From positions 33,951,288-34,015,287 of the forward strand of contig NC_079519.1 of the NCBI RefSeq assembly GCF_000801105.2: a stretch of DNA of 64,000 nt, in the 5' to 3' direction. The notes beneath the pieces were generated by a model, which saw only the letters and a program-made list of their open reading frames with translations, did not search any database and was not told the DNA's origin. The translations under genes were made by a program, and so were the position numbers. Each line of letters begins with the position of its first letter. Position 1 is the stretch's first letter. The stretch is from Raphanus sativus. Lineage: Eukaryota; Streptophyta; Magnoliopsida; Brassicales; Brassicaceae. This document shows, in pieces, positions 47,370-60,202 of this stretch.

Positions 47370-48989
47370 CTAGATTTTGATCCGCCCTTGAAAGGGCGGT
47401 ATTATTTTTACTTTTATGAAATATATTATTTGTTTGTAATTATTGAATGTATTTATTTTAGTAAAATATTCTTTATAATAAGTTCGACATATAGAGTCTT
47501 TCTCGTAAACTATGTGTTTTTGGCTTTCTCTCTCTAATAAATATATTTATTTGACTTGTTACTAAAATAAATAATTTTAGAACGCAAATGTATAATACTT
47601 TAATATTGATATTTTGTTTAAACAATGTGACATATTTCTATATTAATTAAATTATTGTATTTTAATTTTTTATACAAATAAACATATTTGTGTAGTTTGT
47701 TGTTAAAAAAATTGATTTTGAATGCAAGTATACAATACTTTTATATTAATATTTTGTTATGTGCAGCCATTATATTTTGTTCAAATATAAATCATTTTCA
47801 AATACTTTCGTTATTTGAACATTTTTAGTTTCCTATACATTAGAACAAAATTCATACAGACCCGGGGGATTCAATTTGAAATTCACACATAAATTTATAT
47901 CCAAACATGGCCTAATATCAAAACCAAAAAAATCTATACCCGAAAAAATTGACCAGTACCTAAATGGGTACCCAAATATTTGTTTCTAACGGATTCCGTA
48001 AACAAACAAAAAATATTTTATGTGTTTGGCTAAATTAAGTGAAATATAAAATTTTATTCAGTAATATTTGTAAAATATTAATAATGATCAATATATGAAT
48101 ATCGATTTGTTTCAGTAAGTTTTGGAATTGTAATTAATGAATTTTAATTGATTTGAAATGCAGTGGTATAATCTGTAAATAAAAAAAATACAAAATGAAG
48201 TACCTAAAAAGAAATATCAAAACCCAAAAAATATATACCCGAAAGAAACGACCCGTACCTAAATGGATACATGAATGTATATGCCTAACTGATTTTGTAA
48301 ACAAATAGAAAATATTTTTATGTGTTTGGTAAAATGAAGTTAAATATAAATTTTTATTTACTAATATTTTTACAATATTAATAATGATCAATATATGAAT
48401 ATCGATTTGTTTAGATAATTTTGAAATTTTAATTAATTAATTTAAATTAATTTTAAATGCAATGGTAGAATCTATAAATAAAGAAAACACAAAAAGGAAG
48501 TACTAAAAAGAAATTTCAAAACCCAAAAAAACTATACCCGAAAGAAACGACTCGTACCTAAATGGGTATCCGAATGTTTATGCCTAACTGATTTTGTAAA
48601 AAAAAATATATATATTTTTATGTGTTTGGTTAAAATAAGTGAAATGTTTTTTTAATAGTAATTTTACATATTAATAATGATCAATATATGGAGACATCAA
48701 TTTGTTTAGATAAGTTTGGAATTATAGTTAATTATTTTCAATTGATTTTAAATGTAGTGGTAAAATCTGTAAATAAAAACAATTACAAAAAGGAAATACC
48801 TAATTTTTTATAAATGCAATGACTAAATGTGTAAATAAAAGGAAGTAAATATACTGCTATTCCTTTTTCCTTTTTCCAAACAATTCTCATTTAATATTGT
48901 TATCCGTGTTTCCAAACAAACCTCCTTTTTAAACTCTTATCCAAGTATCCAAACACACCGAAATTGTACTTCAGCTTTAATAAGATAGA
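47370..48989 (-). mobile_element. Non-autonomous Helitron
   Basis: On minus it starts TCTATCTTATTAAAGCTGAA (from 48989) and ends with hairpin CCGCCCTTTCAAGGGCGG followed by ATCAAAATCTAG at 47370. The host flanks are A (48990, minus) and T (47369, minus), the Helitron A/T insertion site. It is 1,620 bp with no Rep/helicase ORF. Its start matches that of the Helitron at 56069-56756, so both belong to one family. Confidence 0.9.
47912..48810. repeat. Three ~300-bp tandem units inside the Helitron
   Basis: Units start near 47912, 48218 and 48516. Each begins with TCAAAACC(C)AAAAAA followed by TATACCCGAAA and a GTACCTAAATGGGTA-type block, and each includes ATATTAATAATGATCAATAT. Confidence 0.75.
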
Positions 48990-49040
48990 TAAGTGACTGA
49001 TATATACAAGTTAGTTGTATAAACCAAGAAACATTTAAAG

Positions 49041-52000
49041 TCTGCCCTCGGTGGAATTACATCTCTAATCACCAGATGGATGCTGATGGTAGGATCATCT
49101 TCATTTGGAAACCTCCAGCTGTTGTTACTTTACTCCATCAGTCAAGACAGTCGCTTACCTGTGAGGTCTCTCTACCCTCAACGCCGAAGCTTGTTGTTAC
49201 TTCTGTCTATGCTTCTAATCTTGCTGCTGAGAGAGTAGACTTATGGGCTGAGCTTATCAGCATCCAGCAGTTATACTCCCTCGATACCCTTCCCTGGCTA
49301 GTCGCTGGTGACTTCAACCAGATCACTCATCCTCGAGAACACTCTTCTCCATCAGTTCAAACCTCTACTTCGGCTATGATCCAATTTCGAGACTCTCTTT
49401 TTCAAATGGGTCTACTTGATATGCAATTTCAAGGATCATACAATACCTGGACTAATAAATGTCCCACTTCCCCTATTACCAAAAAACTCGACCGTGCTTT
49501 AGTAAACCATGATTGGATCATCTCCCTTCCCCATAGCTCAGCTGCTTTCCTACCTTATGAATTCTCAGACTATTCCCCTTGCCTTATCGACCTAGCCACT
49601 CCCCTCCCTATAGCCGGTTCTAAACCTTTCAAATTCTACAACTATCTTATCAAACACCCATCCTTCCTCCAAACCGTGACTGAGGCCTGGATTATCGCCG
49701 GAAACTTTTCAACTTGTCTCTCAGATCTCTGCTGGAAATTAAAATCTTTAAAGAGTGTTCTTCTAAAAATAAATAGTGAGAACTATTCACAAATTCAAGA
49801 GAGAATTTCTTTGGTTAACAGTTTGCTTAAAGATGTGCAGGTGCGGGCTTTGCAACAACCCTCAATGGAGCTGTTCGAGGAAGAGAAACTGTTGCATGAA
49901 AGATGGTGCTTCCTGAGAACAATTGAGGAAGCATACTTCAAACAGAGATCTAGAATAAATTGGCTGAAAGAGGGAGACCTTAACACAGCTTACTTTCATC
50001 GTGTGGCGCTGGTTAGGATTGCCTTCAACTCCATCAGATCCTTCCTGCTGCCGTCTGGTGTAATCATCACAGATCCAGACGCTATGGCTTCACTCGCGGT
50101 TACCCACTTCCAAGGAATCTTGGGGCCTTCAGTTTTACCATTCGTGAACACTCCTCTGCTCTGGTTCCAGGAATTAATACCCTATCGTTGCTCTGAAGCT
50201 CTTACTCTCACCCTTTCTGAGTTGCCTACCTCCTCCACCATCTCTCAAACCGTGCTAAAACTCAACCCCAATAAGTCCCCGGGTCCGGATGGCTTCACTT
50301 CGGGTTTCTATAAGGCAATGTGGAGTGTTCTGGGAGCTGTGAGCTGAAGTCACAGCTTCTATCCTTCAGTTCTTCATTTCAGGCTTCCTGCCAACGACAG
50401 TGAACTCCACTATTTTGACACTGGTTCCCAAACACCCGGGAGCTTCTGCGATCTTTGATTACCGGCCTATTTCTTGCTGCTCCACTATCTACAAAGCTAT
50501 CTCAAAAATTCTGGTCTCAAAACTGAAGCCTATGCTACCGAGTCTCATCCTCCCGAACCAAACTGCTTTCGTGCAAGGTAGATTACTGGTGGAAAACACC
50601 ATTCTAGCTACTGAGCTCGTAAGTGGTTATCACAGGAGTACTGGCCCAAAAAAGATGGCGATAAAGGTGGACATCTCAAAGGCTTTTGACACTATCAGTT
50701 GGAGTTTTGTCCTCAACTGTCTGGTAGGTATTGGAGCACCGCATACATTCATCAAATGGGTTGAGGCTTGTATCACTACAGCTACTTATACAGTCGGGTA
50801 TAATGGTCGAGTGCACGGATACTTCAGAGGAAAGAGAGGCCTTCGCCAAAGTGATCCTCTCTCTCCTTATTTATTCGTGATTGCGATGAACTGTTTATCA
50901 ACCATGCTAGATGAAGGAGCGAGACAAAGGAAATTTGCATATCATGACAAGTGCACTGCAACAAAGCTAACCCACCTATGCTTCGCCGATGACCTGTTAA
51001 TATTCACGGATGGTTCAATACGATCGATCAGTGGGGTGCTACAAATTCTTGATGAATTTAAGGAGAAGTCGGGCCTGGGCATTAGCCTCCAGAAATCAGC
51101 TTTCTATACCTCAGGAATAGCGCATGCAGAAGTTGAGTCCATCACTACAGCTACGGGTCTTCCTCATGGCTCTCTTCCTATCAGGTACCTCGGCGTGCCC
51201 CTCCTCTATCGATTGTTAATTGCGAACCACTGCTGCAACAAGTCAAGAATAAAGTTAATAGCTGGTCAGCTAGATCTCTGTCCTTTGCTGGTCGCTTGCT
51301 GCTTGTCAATACTGTGATTGCGGGAATCACAAATTTTTGGTGTTCCTCTTTTGTGATCCCAAAATCCTGTATCAAAAAAATTAACTCAATTTGTGGAGCA
51401 TATCTCTGGCAAGGAAAGGCTGAAGGGAATCACTACGCTCGTGTTTCATGGGAGACTGTCACATTATCTAAAAAAGAAGGAGGATTGGGTTGTAGGGACC
51501 TCTGTGCATGGAACAAAGCCTGTACTTTCAAGTTGATTTGGCTACTCTTCTCTAATGCGGGCTCGTTGTGGGTGGCTTGGTATACGCAGGAGGTACTAAA
51601 TGGGCAGACTAGCAACTTTTGGACCTGCAAGGAGAATCAGAAACATTCGTGGCTAGCTAACAAATTAATCAGAGTTCGATCTTCAGCCTACCAATGGATT
51701 AGAGTAAAGGTGGGTGATGGCGCTACAACTAGATTTTGGACAGATCATTGGACTCCTTTTGGGTGTCTTGAGGAGTTCTTTCAACCCACAATAGCGAGAA
51801 GGATGGGTATTTCTGCATCAGCTACTCTGTGGGACATCTAATCAAATGGAAGCTGGAGGATTCAGTCACCAAGAACAGATAATCAGATTATTCTGCAAAC
51901 TTATCTATCAACTGTTGAGTTTACTGATACTGAGGACATTTACTTTTGGATTGTCGATGGAGTTGAGTGGGATAAGTATAAGACGGGTAAGATTTATAGT

Positions 52001-52728
52001 CTGCTTAAGCGTCGGAGTCAACCCGTTCAATGGCATGAAATAGTGTGGTTAAAGGGGGGAATTCCAAAGCACAATTTTATGGTTTGGCTTTTTACCCTTA
52101 ACCACTGCCCAACTAGGGACATGCTACTCTCATGGGGCTTATCAGTACAGCCCAAGTGCCTGCTTTGCAACGCGGCTGATGAATCAAGAGACCACCTCTA
52201 CTTTCGATGTAACTATTCTTGGGAAATCTGGTCAGAGACAGCCACTAGATGCCAATTCCGAGCTTCAAGGGAATGGGAGGATACCATCACTACGCTCTGC
52301 AACATCAGAATCCCTAAGACTCAGAAGAAACTATTGTTAATTGCTTGGCAGTGCTCGATTTACCTGATTTGGTCAGAAAGGAACTCACGACTACACCGAA
52401 ACTGCTTCAGACCCACCACTTCCATCATCTCATCTCTGGATTTACTTGTGCGGAACAGATGCTCCAGTCTTTGTGAACAGAATCCTCAAGCGGCCTCAAC
52501 AATGATCCAACTATGGCTGGGATAACAGACTAAACTTTCCTCCATCCCCCAACAGCTTGAAGTTTTCTGTCGACTTCTTCTAAGGGATTAGACTACTGGT
52601 TTATTGAAATTATTGAGCCTTTGATGTGCTATAGGTTTTAATTATTGGGCACTTGCCTAAAACACTAGTCCAATAGGCATGTATCCTTTTTTTTCATGCA
52701 ATTTTAATAGTAAGCCTTTTTCAAAAAA
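49041..52728 (+). mobile_element. 5'-truncated LINE (L1-type) pseudo-element
   Basis: A non-LTR element flanked by a 13-bp target duplication AAACATTTAAAGT (49028-49040 and 52729-52741) and ending in an A-rich tail. The 5' end lacks ORF1 and the first part of the endonuclease. The ORF2 remains are: endonuclease C-terminal part with WLVAGDFNQI and DYSPCLI; reverse transcriptase with NKSPGPDGF, KVDISKAFDTISW, GLRQSDPLSPYLFVIAM and catalytic CFADDLLIF; and a zinc-binding region near the C-terminus (CLLCNAADESRDHLYFRC). Confidence 0.95.
49076..52525 (+). pseudogene. LINE ORF2 remains (endonuclease/reverse transcriptase), broken
   Basis: Readable in pieces: 49076-50347 (endonuclease and RT start), 50400-51317 (RT palm with FADD), 51296-51841 (thumb/connection) and 52043-52525 (zf-RVT-like region). 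Breaks are a stop after MWSVLGAVS near 50345, a frameshift near 51225 and a stop near 51839. With the missing 5' part, this copy is inactive. Confidence 0.9.
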
Positions 52729-52741
52729 AAACATTTAAAGT

Positions 52742-55546
52742 TACGTATTTTTAACTACAAATATAATTAAAACATATAATGCGAAATATTTTTAGCAAAA
52801 AAAAATATAATGCTAAATATAATTTTATTTGGATATTTTCATTAACTATTATTCGAATCGATATAAAACTCGGTTCACGTTCAAACCTATTGGTTATGGA
52901 ATCTGAAATCTAAAACCCAAACTAAACCGAAGTGAACCGAAAAGAAAAACAATGTGCAGACCTTCAAGTAGGTCGGTGAGAGTCACGTGCAGGTCGCGTG
53001 ATAGTATTTTTCAATATACACGCGTCAAGTAGTGAATGGTCTGTTATCATCATTAATAGTAAATACACATCAAAGGAGGGGTAAGGTATTTCGATATTTG
53101 ATAGAGAGGAAGCCGAAGATGGAGAGCTGAAAAAAAAAGTTTATCGGCGGGCTCGGATTCGCTTGGTGCAGGTCGGGAACTGATTGGCTGACACCGCCAC
53201 GTGAATTTTCACGGTTGGCTTGTGAGCAGGGATCGGATCCTGCCTTCCATCAACTGAATCGGAGCCCGAGGTGAAAAGTAGGAAATACAGAGTTTCCAAC
53301 TTTCAGATCTGACCTTGTGTAGGTTCGTGTAAGTTTTTGTTAAAAAGTCTTGTGTAATTTTTTTGATTCTGTATTTAGTTCTAGAAATTTCATTCTTTGT
53401 TTCTCAAAAATTCAATATTTTGTTAATAGTTTTGAAGCAGGGTGCTACTCGATTGGCTAATTAAATTAGATGTGTGTGATGCCCCCACTCTGTTTTTAAA
53501 GGTTGTAGATTTTGATGTAGAAAATCTGTAAACCCCAATTAGTGCTTTAAGGGGGTTTTGAGAATTTATAGGGTTTTACATTGGCTTAGGTTTGGTGATA
53601 ATGAGACTCAGCGTGATCAATTCAACTCGTAAGTGTTTCATCTGAATCTTTTTTTTTTTTTTTGCGTGTGTGCATTGGTATTGATATCGTGATGTTTATG
53701 ACTGAGAAGTCTGAGAGTATATGTTTATGTATGGTGACATTATAAAAGCTTGATTGAAGAGACGTGGAGCAAGCTGATATGGAAGAAATTAAGACTCGCA
53801 TGAATAGTTCTAAAAGCTAATTAAAAAAGTGGATAAGATTTAGACCTAAGAAATTGCAAAACAAAATTGTTTAAGTTAGTTTATCATCAACTAGTTTATA
53901 CTATAGTAGTGTGTATTGAAGTTTCAAAGTCAAAACAACTTCTATTTGCTCGGTTTTGATTTCCAACCGCTGTGTATCTCTGTATGGCACCTGCAACAAT
54001 ATACAAAAAGAATTATAAGAACAACAACTTCAGCAATGTAAACATGCAAAATAGATTGTGTGTGCAGATAAATCCCCACTGTTCTGTGTTTAATAAAGTA
54101 GTCCAAATCTGCAAAGCAAGTTGATCCTTGAGCTAGAGCCTAGAGGAGAAGGTTGCCGATAAGTGATAGCTATCTGGATGGTTTCTCGGTTTAGCCATTT
54201 CGGTTAATCTCATACAACCTTCTCTGTTGAAACAATTAATCGCATTCTCTCCGCGCAATAAGTCTCTTATCCCAAGCTGCATTGACCACCTGCCACACAT
54301 ATCCAAACTAAGGCTTAAGAAAATCATTTGGAGAGAAACAAGAAAGCCAAGTCATCAGTAAAAACAAAAGTTAATTGCCAACTTTGTGTCCCAGGACACT
54401 GAATAATTATTCTTCAGGGTTTTTGAAAACAAGAGACTACCCAACAAGGTTTGACGGGTTGTAGTTCAGCAGCATGCCTAGCTGTCTTCTATATAACCAG
54501 GCAATCGTCGGTATCGGCATTATTTTGTTGTTGTATGAGTCTTACTGTTATGTTCATCCTGGCAAAAAGATTATACTTAGACAATAATCTCTATCTCTTC
54601 AAACGCTAGTCGCAAGAGACAGAACGTTCTCTGCATGTCCTATCAGTAACTGAGAATACCAATTTAGGAAGAAGCAGTGAATCTCCTTGATATTGCTTCC
54701 TTTAGCAGATTCGATTGCTCATAACACTGCAATAGAACATTTAAAGCTCAACCATGCTCTGACTTCATCAGTCCCGAGTTAGAACTAGAAGGAATTTAAA
54801 GCTCAGCAATCTGAAAATTACATGAAACTCACCAAAACCGAGATATATATCCAACCCATTCTTTCAGGGAAAGATGGATACTTTAATTCACCAGAGGCTC
54901 CAAGACCAATCTCAATTGCAGCTATCATCCCCTCCACAAACAAGTCCTCAAACTCTGTACGGGAAGCTTCTCATAAAATCAAAATAGACATGAAAAAATA
55001 AAACTTTACAACGAAGAATTAGGAATCTAACCAGTACAAAGAAAATGATATGTCCACATAATAGACCAAAATTCTTAAGTACCTCTATACCAGAAAACGA
55101 TTTGATTCACCAATGTCATCTGTATCCTTCTCTGGTGATACACAGTATCGTTGCGTTGACTACTTGACTGACATCTTTACATCTGCATCCAAGACTTGTA
55201 GTTCTGTGTAAGCAGCTTGAAAGGCTTTCGTGAACACAACTCCTAAGCAGGATAAAGTGATGGCTTATAGGTCACTAAGAATTCTGGAATCTGGGTAAAC
55301 TCTGATCTAATCTTCAGTGACACTTTTGGCATTTGGATTGCTGCTTACTCTGAAGGTGTAAAGGGTTCAGAAAACGATTTCATTCAGCAATGTCATCTGT
55401 ATCCTTCTCTGGTGATACACAGTATTGTTAATTTGTTTATCCTCTGAAATGGCCAGGCCTTTGCGTTGACTACTTGACTGACAATGACATCTTTACTCAT
55501 GCTGGATTTTCTTCATCAGGACTTGTAGTTCGGTGTAAGAATGCGC
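52742..55546. other. Intergenic DNA between the LINE and the RPS4 orthologue
   Basis: No intact gene was recognised. At 53000-53628 a GC-richer leader ends in ATGAGACTCAGC and a strong donor CTC|GTAAGTG (53629), like an isolated first exon. Short possible exon relics occur on minus around 54130-54330, but I cannot assign a family. A large direct duplication (55091-55211 and 55369-55538) is given separately. Confidence 0.5.
55091..55538. repeat. Direct duplication downstream of the RPS4 orthologue
   Basis: The blocks at 55091-55211 and 55369-55538 share GAAAACGATTT, CAATGTCATCTGTATCCTTC, TGGTGATACACAGTAT and TTGCGTTGACTACTTGACTG. The offset is about 278 bp at the left end. The second copy has an extra ~35 bp after the CACAGTATTGTT word. 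The pair flanks the 3' end of the receptor gene. Confidence 0.8.
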
Positions 55547-58500
55547 TTAACTTGGAACAGAGTCATCTCCTGCTTGGATACCCTCAACCATGTGCCTGAC
55601 CACTGAACTATCTTTCCTCCTTGGAGTTACACTTGCATCATTGTTTGGTTGACCCGGGATATTATTATCATCCCTTCTTGACTTTTTCTTCTTCTTTGGC
55701 CGTCCATCATCACCTCTCGTCTTTTTCTTTTTCTTGGCTCCTCCTCCTTCGACAGGCATATCATACTTTGCTTCATGACAACTGTTTTTGCTTTTATCCT
55801 TTGCATACACCAAACCTAAACCGCACTTCAACACCTTGAATTTTTCCCTTTCATTTGTACCACCTGCCACAGTAAACTCAAGGGATGCTTCAGTAGAAAT
55901 GCATTTATCAGAGTTTTCCTCTTCAGGACACTTTATAGTATATGGGCAACTGGTGTAGCCAATAAAGACATGCTCTGATTCAATCTTGTCTCCATGTTTG
56001 GTCCAACTTCCTACTGGGCAAGTAAATGAGACCCAAGACTGGTCTTCAACTTCAACTTTAAAGGTGCACTAGATTTTGACCCGCGCTTTTGAAGCGCGGA
56101 ATATTTTAACATGAAAAATTTCACTAATAATTTAACAAATATTTTGGTAATTTTTAAAGAGTGTGTATTTAAAATATTTTTGCATTTAAATCAGTATTTT
56201 TAAATTCAACCCGATTGTGATTATACCGGTTAATCCGGAGATCTGACAATTCAATTTATGTTTTTAGAATATTCATATTAAAAAATCACTAAAAACCCGA
56301 GACTATCCGATTGAACTGATGGATGACCGATATGTAATCTAATTGGATTTAAATTGTAATAGTTTCATAATTTGTAATCTTATAATCGAAATTTTAAAGT
56401 TCACTATTTTGCAATTTATGAAATTATGACGTTTCTACAAAATTTTAAAGAGAAAATGATAGATATAAAATAATTAAAATTAATTATTGTGTTATTTGGA
56501 AACATTGATAGTAGTATAAAAATATATTGTTTGGAAACATTGATAGTAGTATAAAGAAATAAGTATATTGTTTGGAAACGTTGATAGTAGTATAAAGAAA
56601 TAAGTATATTGTTTGGAAACATGGATAGTAGTATAAAGAAAGGAACATTAGTGATTTAATGTATGTTTAACTATAAAGTATAAAAGTGTATTTAATTTAA
56701 AAACTTACAAAATAAATGTTAGGTCCAATATAATGTTTCTGTTTTAATAAGATAGATGTCACTGACAAGCGGCTGATTTGATCTTGGCAGTCATGAAATG
56801 ACACTACAGCACATAGAGCTATTCCAGCAAGCCTCTTGTCATGCCAATGTGGGAGGAGTTTTACTTCTAGCTCGGATCCAACTGTTTCATAACAAAACCA
56901 TGAAGGCACTTCACATCCAGGAAAGCAAGTGCTGAACAAAGCCTCTGAAACAAGACCCTGCAAATGGATAACAATAGGAGAATCAAAAAACTGCATTTTT
57001 TTTGAAACACACAAAGTTGAAATAAGGATCCAGAAAGTGACAGAGATAGAGACAGGTATAGAAAGAGACCCCATTGTAGCGTTTCCGAGCATATGACAGC
57101 AGCTGACATTTCCTTTGGGCATACGATGTGATTTCCTCCTTTGCAGATTGTTCCAGGTTCTCACAGTTAGTGAAAATGAATGTGGTAGAATGGTTCTGCT
57201 CGGTTGGCATGATACGGGCCAGAGGCTTCGAAACTGTCTTCAGCGAACTACACCCATGTGCATCTACGCTTTGAAGGTTTGGTGGAAACTCTGGAACAGA
57301 TGTAAGACTCGTACAGTACTTCAAATCCAGCCACTTTAGTTGAAAAAGTTGACTGATGCCAGCAGGAAGGTAGATGATCTTATCATTTCTGCTTAAGCAC
57401 AAGTACTGCAGTGAAGGTAGCAGTGGCATCACTTCTATGGCTGTCCCATCCAAAAGTAAAATGTTCAAAGAGTTCATCTTGACTTCTGGAAAATATTTGA
57501 GATTTGAGCAATCAGAGAGTATCAGTTCTTGAAGAGCTTTCAGCTCACCAATCCGGATGGGGATTTTCTCCAGCGTTTTGCAGTTCTTCATATTCAATAC
57601 AACAAGGTTCTGGAGCTTCTCCATGTTCGAAGGAAGCTCACTTATTGCTGTACCATCTAAATATAGAGTCTCCATATTTTCTGAAACCAGCGGAAATTCC
57701 TTAAAATTTGAGCAGCCGCTGAGAGTAAGAGTTTTCAGAGAAACTAAATTCATCTCAGGAAGAGATTCAAGACTTGTACACCCTCTCAGATTCAGGAAAG
57801 CAAGCTTTTTCATGTTTTTCATACCACGTGGCAAAGTTTTCAGTGCTCTGCAGCCTTCAAGATTCAGTCTTTGAAGACTTTGAGCCTTTGATAACTCTGA
57901 CAAGCTGCACAACTTACTTGAATGATTGAGATCAACCCACTTTAAGGATGATGTATCCTGTGATAGAAAAAAAACATTAGTCACCCGTAAGAAAAAAACC
58001 ATTCATAAAAGATATCAACAAATTATTCAGAGACACACCTTATCACCTTCCCAAAGTCGTTGAATCTCGCTATAAGGCAACTTAAGATCAACAAGATTAA
58101 GTGGGTTGAAATCATTTGGAAGTTCCTCCAAAGGGAATTTTAGCCAGTGGAGGCATCTGATCTCTTTCAGTGGTAGGTTAAGTCCATCAGGGATGTTTAT
58201 CTTATTGTTGGTTTTACATTCCTGAGGACAGTGAGAATTGTAGAACTTGAGATACCGGAGATTGCCCATATTTGTGAAGTAGTCTTTGTCCAAGCTCATC
58301 TCGCCTTTCACTTCACACAAGTCTAGGAAAATACCTCTCACATTGCCAGCTCCCTGGTAACCAATAACAAAAAAAATAAACAGACATAACATTAGTGATG
58401 AGAATGCATTTTGGAGGTTTTAGCAGACTTTCATTTTATTTCTGGTTAATTAGTCTCACCATTGTACTCTGCAGTAAGTTAGTTATGCAACCTTTAATTA

Positions 58501-60202
58501 TGTCTTGATGGAGCCACAGCATCCGTTGTCTGCTACCATATCGAGAGCATGCTTTAGAATCAAGTTCCCTTGAATAAGTATACAGCAGATCATGCATCCC
58601 TACTCGACCGTCACAAGTATTAATCAGGAACTTGTTTGTGAGAGCTTTTACTGGACCCATCGCTTCAGCAGATCTGGGGTCAGATGAAGCGAGTAAACTT
58701 TCTACATAATCCACCTCCTCAGATCTGAAACAGGCTATGTCAAGAAATGCATCTTTCTGCTCAGAACACAACTCATCATAAGTCACTTTGAAGACACTTC
58801 CAATCTTAGTGGTGCTGTGACTTTCTGCGAGTATATTCAGCTTCGCTTTCCAGTGATCCATATTTCTCTTATGAAGCTCTACACCCAATATTTTGAGAGC
58901 TAGCGGATGACCTCTGGCGTAGTGTACAAACTTTTCTGACAACTTCATGAAATCTTCGTTGGGAGGATTGGCTTGACCATTACTAAAGGCATGATAGTGA
59001 AAGAGTTGTGTGCTATCTCTGTGGTTCAAATTTTGGACCATGTAAGTATCATCAACCAAATCATTTATCAAGGACATGTCACTTGTTGCAATGACAACCC
59101 TGCTTCCCATATTACCCTCCTTAATCCACTGAAGTATCCCACGCAGAGCATCTATTTGCTCCTTTTTAGTAACATCATCAAGAAAGACAAGAACCTTGCG
59201 TTCTTGCAGTTGACTGTACGGATCTTTGACATGGTCTATGTTGGTATTGTTCGACTTCAGTAACTCCGCTACAAGCATATTAGGCAAGCACTCCAACTCC
59301 TCCACGTGCTTGATCTTTTCGTGGATTTTATCGAGCAGCGCGTGCCTCGAAAACCTGCACTGCCACGTCTTATAAAGCGCTTTAAGGAGAGTGGTTTTGC
59401 CGATCCCGGGCATCCCAACAACTCCAATGATACGAGTTCCCTTGTACTTATCACGATCCAACTTCTCTTCCAACTCCTCTAGGCGCCGTTTGTTTCCGAA
59501 AGTCTTATCCTTTTCGACTCTCGAGGAAGTCCCTGCACTGATATTTTCTGAAGGATTCACGGAGACACCTCTCCGGCTTCCCTCTGATGAAACGTTGTTC
59601 AGCACTGTCTTAACCGCCTTCACAATTTCGATGACTTTATCACTCTCCACACTGTAAGTCAAAAATACTAACACACTCTAAAAGTTCGGTTCTGACAATA
59701 GTAATCAAACAGTGTCTAAGTTTCCATACCTTTTATTGTCAATGGTGATGCCCATTATGTTAGGAATCGAACTAAAAGCTTCCTTCCACTCCTTCTTCCT
59801 CTCATCACCTTTAGCTAGACTCCTGAACCTATCACCGAAGCTTCCCTTCAGATCTCTCACGGTGGACGGCTCCAGCTTGTAGAAGATGGGAATGGCGACG
59901 AGTGTTCCTTCATCCGTACAAGCCTTGATCTTCGCCAGCTCTCTCACGCACCAGGCTGACTCCGTGTACTTCCCGGAGAAGATAGCCAGGGCGATTTTGG
60001 ACTCCTCTATCCTCTGCAATAGTGTTTCCAGAGGTTGGCCTCTGTCTTCGTAGTCGTCGATAAAGACGTTGATGTTGTTCTGTTTCAAGGCCGTGACTAG
60101 ATGGCTGACGAACCTCCGGCGCAAATCGGCCCCCCGGAAACTGATGAACACCTGATGTTGCGGCGGCTGTTCGTCGACCGTGGGGTTAGAGGATGTTGCC
60201 AT
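55547..60202 (-). CDS. RPS4: TIR-NB-LRR receptor, RPS4 orthologue, last exon split by a Helitron (pair B executor)
   Basis: Exons: 60202-59730 (TIR), 59651-58460 (NB-ARC), 58353-58039, 57957-57070 (LRR) and 56957-56757, then a Helitron, then 56068-55547. Without the insert the frame is continuous and gives 1,196 residues, close to the 1,217 of Arabidopsis RPS4. With it, reading enters the Helitron and stops at 56697 (about 1,042 residues). The TIR has interface Ser33-His34 and catalytic-type Glu in WCVRELAKI. The NB-ARC has [34 protein letters not shown] and MHD (VGMHDLL). LRRs read [16 protein letters not shown]. The part cut off carries half of the post-LRR domain and lysine-rich tracts ([19 protein letters not shown]) that resemble a nuclear localisation signal. 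The RRS1 orthologue is head to head. Confidence 0.93.
56069..56756 (-). mobile_element. Helitron inserted in the last exon of the RPS4 orthologue
   Basis: 688 bp. On minus it begins TCTATCTTATTAAAACAGAA (from 56756) and ends with hairpin CCGCGCTTCAAAAGCGCGG and GTCAAAATCTAG at 56069. It sits between host A (56757) and host T (56068). Removing exactly this interval joins codon ACA to codon TGC of the receptor without loss or gain of a base, so insertion was clean and is probably recent. It has no coding capacity and carries an internal minisatellite. Confidence 0.95.
56488..56643. repeat. ~46-bp minisatellite inside the Helitron
   Basis: About four units contain TTTGGAAACATTGATAGTAG followed by TATAAAGAAATAAGTATATT; the first unit is shorter. 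Confidence 0.85.

Noticed and set aside
47912..48810. Tandem 300-bp units as satellite DNA
   Set aside because: Only three units, all within the ends of one Helitron.
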